Notes: generated by a model from the sequence alone, not told the origin. A DNA stretch of 7,411 bases from an uncultured Cellvibrio sp. (GCA_946482385.1 CAMLRI010000094.1:1-7411); one strand, 5' to 3'; positions 1-4,848 are shown, counted from the first letter of the stretch. Program-made: numbers and translations.

Positions 1-195
1 CGGGCTTAGCTTTTGCCACTGGTCGCGCAGGTGCTGCAAACGCTGCTGTTGCTCGGGGCTGAGCTGGGCCCACTCATGGGGTTGGGCGTGAGCTTGGTTT
101 TGCTCTTGATCTTGAGCCCAGGACACAGGGCTATAGCCGCTGCACAAGCACAGCAGCAGCAGCGCAATACTCAAGGGGGACAGTAAAAAGTTCAT
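1..195 (-). CDS. DUF3106-type exported protein, N-terminal part (gene runs off the left edge)
   Basis: The first 65 residues are visible; the rest lies beyond base 1. Residues 1-28 form a signal peptide: MNFLL, then a leucine-rich core, ending near SWA-QDQ. The mature part is rich in Gln and His and contains the pattern WAQLSPEQQQRLQHLRDQW (from about residue 43). This W..LSPEQQ..L..L...W arrangement is what I know from DUF3106 proteins, periplasmic proteins of unknown function often encoded beside small ECF sigma operons. The ATG at 195 overlaps the stop of the previous gene in an ATGA arrangement, so translation is probably coupled. It is the last gene of the sigma-factor operon that can be seen here. 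A periplasmic role in sensing or repair is only an inference from its neighbours. Confidence 0.75.
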   Translation of the reverse strand, partial: MNFLLSPLSIALLLLCLCSGYSPVSWAQDQEQNQAHAQPHEWAQLSPEQQQRLQHLRDQWQKLSP

Positions 196-446
196 GGTGT
201 TGGCTCCTCATTTTCAGGGAGGGAATCTGTGCTGGCTGACGACGAATGGGCGGCCGCCAGGGGTTCGCTTTTTGGCGCTTGCTGATCGAGCAAAGCCAGG
301 CTTTCCGGGTCGATCAACTCGCCCTGTTCATCGCTGAATTCACGCAGGTAATACAAAAAATCCGCCGGCAAGGCGCTGGGAATCTCCTCCGCCTGGGCCA
401 CAGCCGCCAAGCCCAAAAATCCCCATAACAAGCTGTGCTTAGGCAT
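192..446 (-). CDS. Small exported acidic protein of the ECF sigma operon, unknown function
   Basis: An 84-residue protein. I chose the ATG at 446 (MPKHSLL) because a GAGG ribosome-binding motif lies about 9 bases upstream; a GTG at 461 would add five residues but lacks that support. Residues 1-19 are a signal peptide ending AVAQA, so the mature protein is about 65 residues, acidic, with a low-complexity Ser/Glu/Pro tail. The core pattern FLYYLREFSDEQGELIDP (about residues 30-47) resembles small proteins with a LLxFLxxFxDxxGxxxDP motif that I associate with sigma/DUF3106 clusters; I know no function for them. It overlaps the upstream gene by 8 bases and the downstream DUF3106 gene by 4. Exported and co-expressed, it may act with the anti-sigma factor in the envelope, but this is inference. 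Confidence 0.7.
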   Translation of the reverse strand: MPKHSLLWGFLGLAAVAQAEEIPSALPADFLYYLREFSDEQGELIDPESLALLDQQAPKSEPLAAAHSSSASTDSLPENEEPTP

Positions 447-810
447 CCTCGGGCACCTCACCCAGGGCGCTCAACATATCCATGTCCTCCAGCAACTCCA
501 GCTCTTGCAGCAGTTGGGTCATATCCTCCGCAGGCACCCCCGGCTGCAACCGCTCGACCGATGGCAACAACATCAGGGTCATCAACCCGGCGGCCGCGGC
601 CATGCCCACCCAGCCGGCGCGGCGCAGTTGGCGATTGCGCTTGGCCAGGCGCAACACCTGCTCGCGGCGCTTGGCCAGTTGCGCCAATTGCTGGGTATCC
701 AGCTGCGCCAGGCTGCGGTCGAGGCTGCTGCCGATTTCCGCCACCCAGGGCGGCTGGTGCGCCTGTGGCGACTGGTCGGGCGCTACAGGTGTGGTTTTGT
801 CATCACTCAT
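439..810 (-). CDS. Single-pass membrane protein, probable anti-sigma factor (DUF3619-like)
   Basis: A 123-residue protein starting at the ATG at 810; an in-frame GTG at 822 is a less likely start. The N-terminal cytoplasmic part (1-63) has the pattern SLDRSLAQLDTQQLAQLAKRR (about 29-49) and a basic stretch just before one membrane helix (about 65-83, AGWVGM to MLLP). The short outer tail is acidic, with LLQELELLEDMDML. A cytoplasmic helical region, one membrane span and a small periplasmic tail, encoded directly after an ECF sigma gene, is the usual layout of membrane-bound anti-sigma factors. The tail and the LD..L..L...R pattern recall DUF3619 proteins. There is no His/Cys zinc anti-sigma motif (HxxxCxxC), so it is not a ZAS-type protein. 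Its start overlaps the sigma gene's stop by 8 bases (ATGAGTGA), suggesting coupled, balanced synthesis. The anti-sigma role is inferred from position and topology. Confidence 0.72.
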   Translation of the reverse strand: MSDDKTTPVAPDQSPQAHQPPWVAEIGSSLDRSLAQLDTQQLAQLAKRREQVLRLAKRNRQLRRAGWVGMAAAAGLMTLMLLPSVERLQPGVPAEDMTQLLQELELLEDMDMLSALGEVPEDA

Positions 811-1390
811 GGCAAGGTTCACCGGTTTGCAAAAGCGCTTGGCGCAAGCTGGCCAGGGCGCGGAAATAATGGGTTTTTACACTGCCCTGGCTACAGTCCA
901 TCACCTCGGCAGTGGCCTGCACATCCAGCCCTTCCCAGGCGCGCAGCACAAAGGCTTGGCGCTGGCGCAACGGCAGCGCTTCCAAAGCGGCCAGCACAGT
1001 TTCTATATCGCGGGCGCGCTCCAGCAACTGCGCCGGGCACTCGGCGCGCTCGTCCAGCCACTCCAACTCGGCCTCTTCGCCATCCTCATCCAGCGCCGCC
1101 GAGGGCTGCCAGAACCAGCGGCGCTGGCGCTGCTGGTGACGATGCCAATCCATTAGCTTGTTGTTAAGAATGCGCTGAAACAGTAGCGGCCAGGCGCTGG
1201 CATCCTTGTCGGCGTAGTGGTCTACCAGTTGCAACATGCTGTCCTGCACTATATCCAGGGCATCGGCCGCTTTTTTAGTGGTGAGCAGCGCACTGCGATA
1301 GGCGCGCCGCTCCACACTGGCAAGAAATGCCTCCAGCGAAGGAGCGGCGGCACCCGGTGCGGGGCGAAGTTGGGAAATGCTAGCCGTCAT
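803..1390 (-). CDS. ECF-type RNA polymerase sigma factor (sigma-70 family)
   Basis: A 195-residue protein with the two domains of an ECF sigma factor and no sigma region 1 or 3. Region 2 covers about residues 22-88: YRSALLTTKKAADALDIVQD, then WPLLFQRILNNKLMDWHR, the usual position of the -10-recognising helix. An acidic linker (DEDGEEAELEWLDE, 101-114) leads to region 4 (about 127-186), with LPLRQRQAFVLRAWEGL and the helix-turn-helix around CSQGSVKTHYFRAL that reads the -35 element. It would direct core RNA polymerase to a small regulon, probably including its own operon. I chose the ATG at 1390 because the in-frame GTG at 1483 would run into the upstream gene. Its stop overlaps the probable anti-sigma gene by 8 bases. 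The class is clear; which ECF group it belongs to I cannot tell. Confidence 0.9.
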   Translation of the reverse strand: MTASISQLRPAPGAAAPSLEAFLASVERRAYRSALLTTKKAADALDIVQDSMLQLVDHYADKDASAWPLLFQRILNNKLMDWHRHQQRQRRWFWQPSAALDEDGEEAELEWLDERAECPAQLLERARDIETVLAALEALPLRQRQAFVLRAWEGLDVQATAEVMDCSQGSVKTHYFRALASLRQALLQTGEPCHE

Positions 1391-1431
1391 TGAAGCGCTT
1401 AAACCCTGATGATCGCGATACAAGGCGCCCG

Positions 1432-1440
1432 AGTGTAGCA
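1432..1440 (-). promoter_or_regulatory. Possible internal extended -10 promoter of the sigma gene
   Basis: Reading the minus strand, TGCTACACT forms an extended -10 element (TGn plus TACACT) about 42 bases before the sigma-factor ATG. No good -35 is visible, as expected for extended -10 promoters. Two GGCGCC palindromes (1424-1429 and 1441-1446) flank it symmetrically and could be a protein-binding site, though GC-rich flanks are common here. It would give basal sigma synthesis separate from the upstream gene. Confidence 0.35.
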
Positions 1441-1454
1441 GGCGCCCCGGGAGA

Positions 1455-1985
1455 TTACTCAGCTTCAGCCGCGGTGTCGCCACTGCTTTGCTCGCCTGGG
1501 GAGCGGGTTTTCACCAGCGTATGGGAGCGGGTTTCGCCATTGGGGCCGGTCACGCTGACATCCTTGGTGATAGTGCCCGCCTCCCGGTCGATACTGGCAT
1601 TTACACTGCGGCTCACTGTTTTACCTTCGGCATTAGTGGCGCTGGCTTCACGGGTATAACCGGATTCAGTGCGCTGGGTAACCGCCTGGCCGGAATAGGC
1701 CTCACCCTGGAAATTAACGCCATTCACCAGGCGGGTGCGGGTTTGGTTGTCCGGGTCATTGGCCACTGTGGTGGTACGGCTGGCGGTAGCGCCATCGGCA
1801 CGGATCACCCGTGTGTTGCGGATAGAGCCATTGTCGGTGGCCTGCTGCTCGGTATGGCGGGTAAAGTTACCTTTAAGGTTCAACTGATGTTTGCTGCTCG
1901 CCCCCAGGTTGCGCTCGGCTTGAGCGGCGGTAGCGGTGAGGGCCAGTAAGGTCAGTACTAAAAAGTGTTTGATTGAAGGTTTCAT
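1455..1985 (-). CDS. Exported Thr/Arg/Ser-rich repeat protein, unknown function, first gene of the ECF operon
   Basis: A 176-residue protein with a clear signal peptide (1-23, MKPSIKHFLVLTLLALTATA, cleavage after AQA). The mature part has no Cys and no membrane helix. It contains degenerate repeats of about 31 residues: TRVIRADGATASRTTTV (from about 58) and TREASATNAEGKTVSRSVNA (from about 111) share the pattern TR-x5-(D/E)G-x-T-x-SR. A partial third copy, VSVTGPNGETRSHT, starts near 143. Alternating polar and beta-branched residues suggest beta-strands, as in surface or periplasmic repeat proteins. The ATG at 1985 has a GGAG motif five bases upstream. It precedes the sigma gene by 64 bases on the same strand, and an ECF-type promoter lies ahead of it. 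I recognise no named family. An envelope protein produced when the sigma factor is active is the simplest reading, by inference. Confidence 0.72.
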   Translation of the reverse strand: MKPSIKHFLVLTLLALTATAAQAERNLGASSKHQLNLKGNFTRHTEQQATDNGSIRNTRVIRADGATASRTTTVANDPDNQTRTRLVNGVNFQGEAYSGQAVTQRTESGYTREASATNAEGKTVSRSVNASIDREAGTITKDVSVTGPNGETRSHTLVKTRSPGEQSSGDTAAEAE

Positions 1986-2034
1986 AAGGACTCCGTTGCT
2001 CAGTGTTAGGGATGAATCAGCGCGCTTTCACTGG

Positions 2035-2061
2035 CTATAACGGAGAACCCCATATTTGGTT
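2035..2061 (-). promoter_or_regulatory. ECF-type promoter (AAC-N16-CGT) of the sigma operon
   Basis: On the minus strand TGTCAACC (AAC at 2061-2059) is followed after exactly 16 bases by CGTTATAG (CGT at 2042-2040). AAC in the -35 and CGT in the -10, 16 bases apart, is the typical signature of ECF sigma promoters. Transcription would start near 2030, giving a leader of about 45 bases to the ATG at 1985. A strongly AT-rich stretch (about 2070-2105) lies just upstream and could act as an UP element. This suggests the sigma factor transcribes its own operon; that assignment is inference. Confidence 0.55.
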
Positions 2062-2114
2062 GACAGGGTTTATAAAATTTTTGCTGGAAAATCTTTTTAT
2101 ATAAGGTGGCATGA

Positions 2115-2204
2115 ATGGACAGCCATAAAAAATGGCCGGGAGCTATTTTTAACGCCGCAACGGCGGCCCAAAGGGTGGCAGCCAGGATGGGCAGCCATAA
2201 AAAA
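2115..2204. repeat. Duplicated 18-base sequence beside the csp terminator
   Basis: ATGGACAGCCATAAAAAA (2115-2132) recurs as ATGGGCAGCCATAAAAAA (2187-2204), 17 of 18 bases identical with a 72-base offset. A third GGCAGCCA core lies at 2177-2184. The first copy folds into GCCAT-AAAAA-ATGGC (2122-2136). Between the copies is a small hairpin, CGCCG-CAA-CGGCG (2153-2165). With the sigma-operon promoter and the csp terminator this accounts for the gene-free 1986-2253. Confidence 0.55.
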
Positions 2205-2228
2205 ACCGCCCCTATAGGGCGGTTTTTT
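2199..2228. terminator. Bidirectional rho-independent terminator downstream of the cold-shock gene
   Basis: The stem CCGCCC (2206-2211) pairs with GGGCGG (2217-2222) around the loop CTATA. It is flanked by seven A (2199-2205) and six T (2223-2228), so each strand reads a GC stem followed by a T tract. On the minus strand it ends the cold-shock transcript 26 bases after its stop codon. It could also stop plus-strand readthrough. Confidence 0.9.
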
Positions 2229-2253
2229 AGGAAAACGGGTTAATCCGCGAGGA

Positions 2254-2460
2254 TTAAAGACCGATTACGTTTTCAGCTTGTGGGCCTTTTTGGCCTGGCT
2301 TAACGTCGAATTCCACTTTTTGGCCTTCGGCCAGGGTTTTGAAACCTGAACCAGTGATGGCGCTGTAGTGAACAAAAACGTCTTGACCTGATTCAGCAGC
2401 AATAAAGCCAAAGCCTTTTGATTCGTTGAACCACTTAACGGTACCAGTACTTCTGGACAT
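2254..2460 (-). CDS. CspA-family cold-shock protein (nucleic-acid chaperone)
   Basis: A 68-residue single cold-shock domain, the normal length for the family. It contains the opening GTVKWFN (6-12), the RNP1 motif KGFGFI (15-20) and the RNP2 motif DVFVH (27-31), followed by the usual EGQKVEF and GPQAENV strands. Such proteins bind single-stranded RNA and DNA through these aromatic residues, melt RNA structure and help translation in the cytoplasm; some are cold-induced, others constitutive or stationary-phase. I chose the ATG at 2460 ([10 protein letters not shown]) because a GAGG motif lies five bases upstream; a longer reading from 2478 has no support. It is monocistronic, with its own terminator and a probable leader of about 145 bases, and is divergent from fnr. 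Which Csp paralogue it is cannot be told from sequence alone. Confidence 0.95.
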   Translation of the reverse strand: MSRSTGTVKWFNESKGFGFIAAESGQDVFVHYSAITGSGFKTLAEGQKVEFDVKPGQKGPQAENVIGL

Positions 2461-2613
2461 AGAAACCTCGATTTGCAAAATAATTGATGATTGCTGACGG
2501 TGCTGTGTTACTTAGGCAAGCATACGAGGTACTAATAGACAACTGCCAGAAGGCGGTTATAGAACAACGATGTGACTTTACTTAAATAATGCTGCGGTTT
2601 GGCCAGCTCAGGC

Positions 2614-2642
2614 ACTATATGCCCCTGCGCCAGCTAAGTAAA
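2614..2642 (-). promoter_or_regulatory. Probable sigma-70 promoter of the cold-shock gene with a long leader
   Basis: On the minus strand TTTACT (2642-2637) and TATAGT (2619-2614) are 17 bases apart, with 4/6 and 5/6 matches to consensus. A start near 2607 would leave an untranslated leader of about 145 bases, similar in size to known cspA leaders, which act in temperature control. I see no clear cold-box sequence. The csp-fnr gap (2461-2780) otherwise holds the fnr leader repeats. Confidence 0.42.
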
Positions 2643-2690
2643 GGATTGTTTTGCCCGCCCCGGCGCCGTCGCTATGGGCACTGGCAAGTA

Positions 2691-2708
2691 TTTACCCTCC
2701 CAGGTAAA
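2691..2708. repeat. Inverted repeat TTTACC-N6-GGTAAA upstream of fnr
   Basis: A perfect 6-bp palindrome with a six-base spacer. TTTACC (2691-2696) is 16 bases from TAACAA (2713-2718), so the repeat could overlap a weak -35/-10 pair for fnr. An alternative pair is TTGCCC (2651-2656) and TATGGG (2673-2678), also 16 apart. Operator or hairpin; neither is proven. Confidence 0.4.
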
Positions 2709-2731
2709 GCTGTAACAATCGCACCACTAAC

Positions 2732-2753
2732 GACAAGGTAGGATCACCTTGTC
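2732..2753 (+). promoter_or_regulatory. Hairpin or operator in the fnr leader
   Basis: GACAAGGT (2732-2739) and ACCTTGTC (2746-2753) form a perfect 8-bp inverted repeat around AGGATC, ending 27 bases before the fnr ATG. In RNA this is a stable hairpin close to the ribosome-binding region; in DNA it is a dyad suited to a dimeric regulator. No T tract follows, so it is not an intrinsic terminator. Confidence 0.5.
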
Positions 2754-2780
2754 ATATTTGCTTCTGTGGGGTCGACAACC

Positions 2781-3539
2781 ATGAACATGAACCAGACCAT
2801 TGTTAAAACCCAGGATGCCAGCTGCCCCCACGACAAAAAAGTCAGCTGCGGTAACTGCCGGCTCAACACCATCTGCCTGCCTATCAGCCTCCATATCGAG
2901 GATATCGACAAGCTCAATAACATCATCCAGCGCGGCAAGCCCCTGCAAAAGGGCGAGTACCTCTATCGCGCCAACGACCCTTTCGATTCGGTTTACGCCA
3001 TACGCTCAGGCGCGGTAAAAGCCTTGACCCTGAGCGACAGCGGCCTGGAACAGGTCACTGGTTTTTATTTACCGGGTGAAGTCGTGGGGCTGGATGGCTT
3101 GGCCGACAACCGCTACACCAACTCGGCGGTGGCACTGGAGACATCTTCGGTGTGCGAAATTCCTTTTAACAGACTGGAGGAACTCAGCCTGCAAATCCCC
3201 AACCTGCAGCGCCACTTCTTCCAATTGATGAGCCGCGAAATTACCCAGGATCAGCAGGTGATCACCTTGCTGAGCAAAAGCAGCGCCGAGGAACGTATCG
3301 CCGCCTTGCTGCTGAGCATTTCCAGCCGCAATAGCCGCCGCCAATTGTCGGCCAATGCCTTCCGTCTGCCTATGTCGCGCACCGATATAGGCAATTACCT
3401 GGGGCTGACTATTGAAACCGTCAGCCGCATTTTTACCCGCCTGCAAAAGCAGGAAATTATCCAAGTGGATAAAAAGGAAATCCGCATCATCCACATGGAG
3501 CAACTGCGCCAGCTGGCCAACAGCGCCTCCACCTGCTAA
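2781..3539 (+). CDS. fnr: Anr/FNR oxygen-sensing transcription regulator (CRP/FNR family)
   Basis: A 252-residue global regulator of the switch to anaerobic growth; active dimers carry an oxygen-labile [4Fe-4S] cluster and bind TTGAT-N4-ATCAA sites. The four cluster ligands are visible: Cys23, Cys26 and Cys32 (CGNCRLNTIC) and the central Cys125 (SSVCEIPF). The nucleotide-binding-like beta-roll spans about 50-130, the dimer helix about 140-170 (LMSREI..DQQ), and the helix-turn-helix about 198-222. Its recognition helix LTIETVSRIF has Glu212, Ser215 and Arg216, matching the base-contacting E, S and R of E. coli FNR. The whole sequence is close to pseudomonad Anr. The ATG at 2781 is preferred, with ATG 2787 possible; the ribosome-binding site is weak (GGGG about ten bases upstream). 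No FNR box is seen in its own upstream region. A DUF4202 gene follows after 15 bases. Confidence 0.95.
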   Translation: MNMNQTIVKTQDASCPHDKKVSCGNCRLNTICLPISLHIEDIDKLNNIIQRGKPLQKGEYLYRANDPFDSVYAIRSGAVKALTLSDSGLEQVTGFYLPGEVVGLDGLADNRYTNSAVALETSSVCEIPFNRLEELSLQIPNLQRHFFQLMSREITQDQQVITLLSKSSAEERIAALLLSISSRNSRRQLSANAFRLPMSRTDIGNYLGLTIETVSRIFTRLQKQEIIQVDKKEIRIIHMEQLRQLANSASTC

Positions 3540-3554
3540 TCACAGATTTTTATT

Positions 3555-4142
3555 ATGACTAACACCCGCCTGGCAGCCACCCTGGCTGCATTTGATGCCG
3601 CTAACCTGCAAGATCCCAATCAAGAATTAGTGGACGGCAAACTCCTGCCCAAAGAATGGATTTACGCCCAACGCATGAGCGAGCATTTACAACGCTTTTG
3701 CGCCAATCCCTCGGAAGCCCTGCAATTGGCGGTGCGCAGCCAGCATATCTGCCGCTGGAAAATTCCCCGCAGCGACTACCCCATGGACAAAAGTGGTTAC
3801 AAAAAATGGCGCATGGATTTAGCCAAATTACACGGCGAGATTGCCGGCGAGATAATGGCCGCCCAGGGTTACGACAAGGATATGATTGAGCGGGTAAAAG
3901 ACCTGCTACTCAAGCGCGGGCTTAAGCGCAATGAAGAAGTACAGGCGCTGGAGGATGTGGTGTGCCTGGTGTTTATCGAGCACTACCTGGAAGACTTTGC
4001 CAGCAAGCACGATGAAGAAAAGCTTATCGATATTATTCGCAAAACCTGGAACAAAATGTCACCCCAGGGCCATGAGGCGGCGCTCAAGCTCCCGCTATCT
4101 GAAGCCATGCTGGCATTGGTGGGCAAGGCGCTGGCCGCCTAG
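3555..4142 (+). CDS. DUF4202 family protein
   Basis: A 195-residue soluble protein of full family length that I recognise as DUF4202. The family pattern is clear: GKLLPKEWIYAQRMSEHLQRF (about 28-48), then AVRSQHICRWKIPRSDYPMDKSGYK (59-83, never broken in the family as I know it), KLHGEIAGEIM (91-101) and ALEDVVCLVFIEHYLEDF (131-148). Spaced His44, His64, His93 and Asp134 in a helical protein suggest an HD-like metal site. That is inference from spacing; no enzymatic activity is known to me. It starts 15 bases after the fnr stop with no clear ribosome-binding motif, so it is probably on the fnr transcript and may depend on translation reinitiation. A hairpin spans its stop codon. If co-regulated with fnr, it would be made under the same conditions. 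Confidence 0.85.
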   Translation: MTNTRLAATLAAFDAANLQDPNQELVDGKLLPKEWIYAQRMSEHLQRFCANPSEALQLAVRSQHICRWKIPRSDYPMDKSGYKKWRMDLAKLHGEIAGEIMAAQGYDKDMIERVKDLLLKRGLKRNEEVQALEDVVCLVFIEHYLEDFASKHDEEKLIDIIRKTWNKMSPQGHEAALKLPLSEAMLALVGKALAA

Positions 4143-4154
4143 CGGGCGGCCAGC
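4130..4154 (+). other. GC-rich hairpin across the DUF4202 stop codon
   Basis: Bases 4130-4139 (GCTGGCCGCC) pair perfectly with 4145-4154 (GGCGGCCAGC), a 10-bp stem with loop TAGCG that contains the TAG stop. Only a short T run (4166-4169) follows, 11 bases downstream, so it is at best a weak terminator. It may instead stabilise the upstream mRNA end or attenuate transcription into the SirB2 gene. Confidence 0.55.
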
Positions 4155-4230
4155 CTGGCAACAGCTTTTCATGATTACCCTGCCAGCATAATCCACTTTC
4201 AAAAATCACTTAACAATAAGGAAAACCACC

Positions 4231-4614
4231 GTGTACTTAATGCTCAAACACCTGCATTTAACTTTTGTTGTACTTTCTTTTGCCGCTTTTTTATTGCGTG
4301 GAATCTGGATGCTGCGCGGTTCAGCCCTGCTGGAGCGCAAACTGGTAAAAATCCTGCCGCACATCATCAACACCCTGCTAATTGTGAGTGGTATAGCACT
4401 GGCGGTGTATTTAAATATGTCCCCTGGGCACCAAGCCTGGTTAATGGCCAAAATTGTTGCGCTGGTGGTATATATCGCCCTGGGCGTATTTGCCTTTAAA
4501 GCCGCCAACGCCAATGTGCGCCTGAGTTTGTGGCTGCTGGCACTGCTGGTGTTTGTGCAGATCAGCGCTATTGCTGTGCACAAAAACCCCTTGGGCTTAT
4601 TGGCTGCCTTTTAA
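4231..4614 (+). CDS. SirB2 family four-helix inner-membrane protein
   Basis: A 127-residue protein with four membrane helices (about 7-27, 41-61, 70-90 and 97-117), typical of the SirB2 family, named from a Salmonella gene once linked to invasion gene expression. Family patterns are present: LKHLHLTFVVLSF..FLLRGIW (5-26), ILPHIINTLLIVSGI (41-55), AKIVALVVYIALG (73-85) and VHKNPLG (116-122). Conserved His7, His9 and His44 lie in or near helices and might bind a cofactor; this is inference. The start is GTG at 4231, because AGGA lies eight bases before it while the next ATG (4240) is too far. A possible -10 (CATAAT, 4187-4192) lies upstream, so it may have its own weak promoter or be read from fnr. 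The molecular role of the family is not settled. Confidence 0.88.
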   Translation: MYLMLKHLHLTFVVLSFAAFLLRGIWMLRGSALLERKLVKILPHIINTLLIVSGIALAVYLNMSPGHQAWLMAKIVALVVYIALGVFAFKAANANVRLSLWLLALLVFVQISAIAVHKNPLGLLAAF

Positions 4615-4616
4615 CT

Positions 4617-4658
4617 TTTGCGGGTAATTTTTTGCGGGTGATTTGTACGGGTTTTTCT
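4617..4658. repeat. 14-base tandem repeats followed by a pyrimidine tract
   Basis: TTTGCGGGTAATTT (4617-4630) is repeated at once as TTTGCGGGTGATTT (4631-4644), with a decayed third copy GTACGGGTTTTTCT (4645-4658). It starts three bases after the SirB2 stop. A long C/T run with almost no purines (about 4656-4698) follows. No open reading frame of note lies here. Confidence 0.6.
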
Positions 4659-4695
4659 GCTTTATTTGCTCCCGCCCCCTTCCTCTCCCCTTCCA

Positions 4696-4721
4696 CCTGG
4701 CTCCGGCTGACCGGAGTCAGG
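4696..4721 (+). other. Strong hairpin in the gap after the SirB2 gene, with an alternative fold
   Basis: Bases 4696-4706 pair with 4711-4721 (11 bp including one G-U, loop CTGA; core CTCCGG-CTGA-CCGGAG). GGAG at 4713-4716 can instead pair with CTCC at 4732-4735 with an inner GGC/GCC stem, so two folds exclude each other. No T tract follows directly. It may be a factor-dependent end of the SirB2 transcript or a repeated extragenic hairpin. Confidence 0.45.
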
Positions 4722-4817
4722 CTGGCGCCGGCTCCTGGCCGCATCAATCGTCAATTTCGGTATTTGCTGTTATTAAGTCTTTTTTCTTATAAGCAGCCCT
4801 TATTTTATTTGCAAAAC

Positions 4818-4846
4818 TTGACGCACGAAAAAAAGTGATTTATATC
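4818..4846 (+). promoter_or_regulatory. Sigma-70 promoter of the exported four-cysteine protein gene
   Basis: TTGACG (4818-4823) and TATATC (4841-4846) are 17 bases apart, the best -35/-10 pair in the window. Transcription would start near 4853, leaving a leader of about 50 bases before the ATG at 4904. Confidence 0.65.
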
Positions 4847-4848
4847 AC
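4835..4848. promoter_or_regulatory. CRP-type operator overlapping the -10 element
   Basis: GTGA-TTTATA-TCAC is a perfect palindrome of CRP half-sites with the correct six-base spacer, in the wider context AAAAAGTGATTTATATCACGCATT. The first base of each half (G, not T) favours CRP/Vfr over FNR. It covers the -10 of the promoter at 4818-4846, where a bound protein would block polymerase. Activation of a weaker promoter (CATAAA at 4875-4880) is the alternative. Confidence 0.6.

Noticed and set aside
435..1167. Long plus-strand open frames opposite the sigma and anti-sigma genes
   Set aside because: Pro/Ala/Arg-rich translations without motifs, typical of antisense frames of GC-rich genes; the minus-strand proteins have clear domains.
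2060..2081. Plus-strand TTGACA followed by TATAAA as a sigma-70 promoter
   Set aside because: The two elements are only about four bases apart, no -10 lies at the correct distance, and no plus-strand gene follows.
2480..2500. Possible FNR box (TTGATGATTGCTGA) in the csp leader
   Set aside because: Only the left half matches TTGAT-N4-ATCAA; the right half is GCTGA.
2509..2641. TTACTTAG (2509-2516) and CTAAGTAA (2634-2641) as long-range pairing in the csp leader
   Set aside because: The right arm lies in the predicted -35 region, outside the transcript.
2732..2753. Resemblance of the fnr leader (ACAAGGTA and GGATCACCTT) to two pieces of the 16S rRNA 3' end
   Set aside because: The pieces are short and the intervening rRNA bases are absent; a simple perfect inverted repeat explains both.
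2727..2948. Minus-strand frames opposite the start of fnr
   Set aside because: They lie antisense to the cysteine-rich N-terminus of FNR and show no start signal or domain.
4530..4838. Plus-strand frame from the SirB2 gene into the gap after it
   Set aside because: It begins inside SirB2 in another frame, and the later part translates repeats and a pyrimidine tract.
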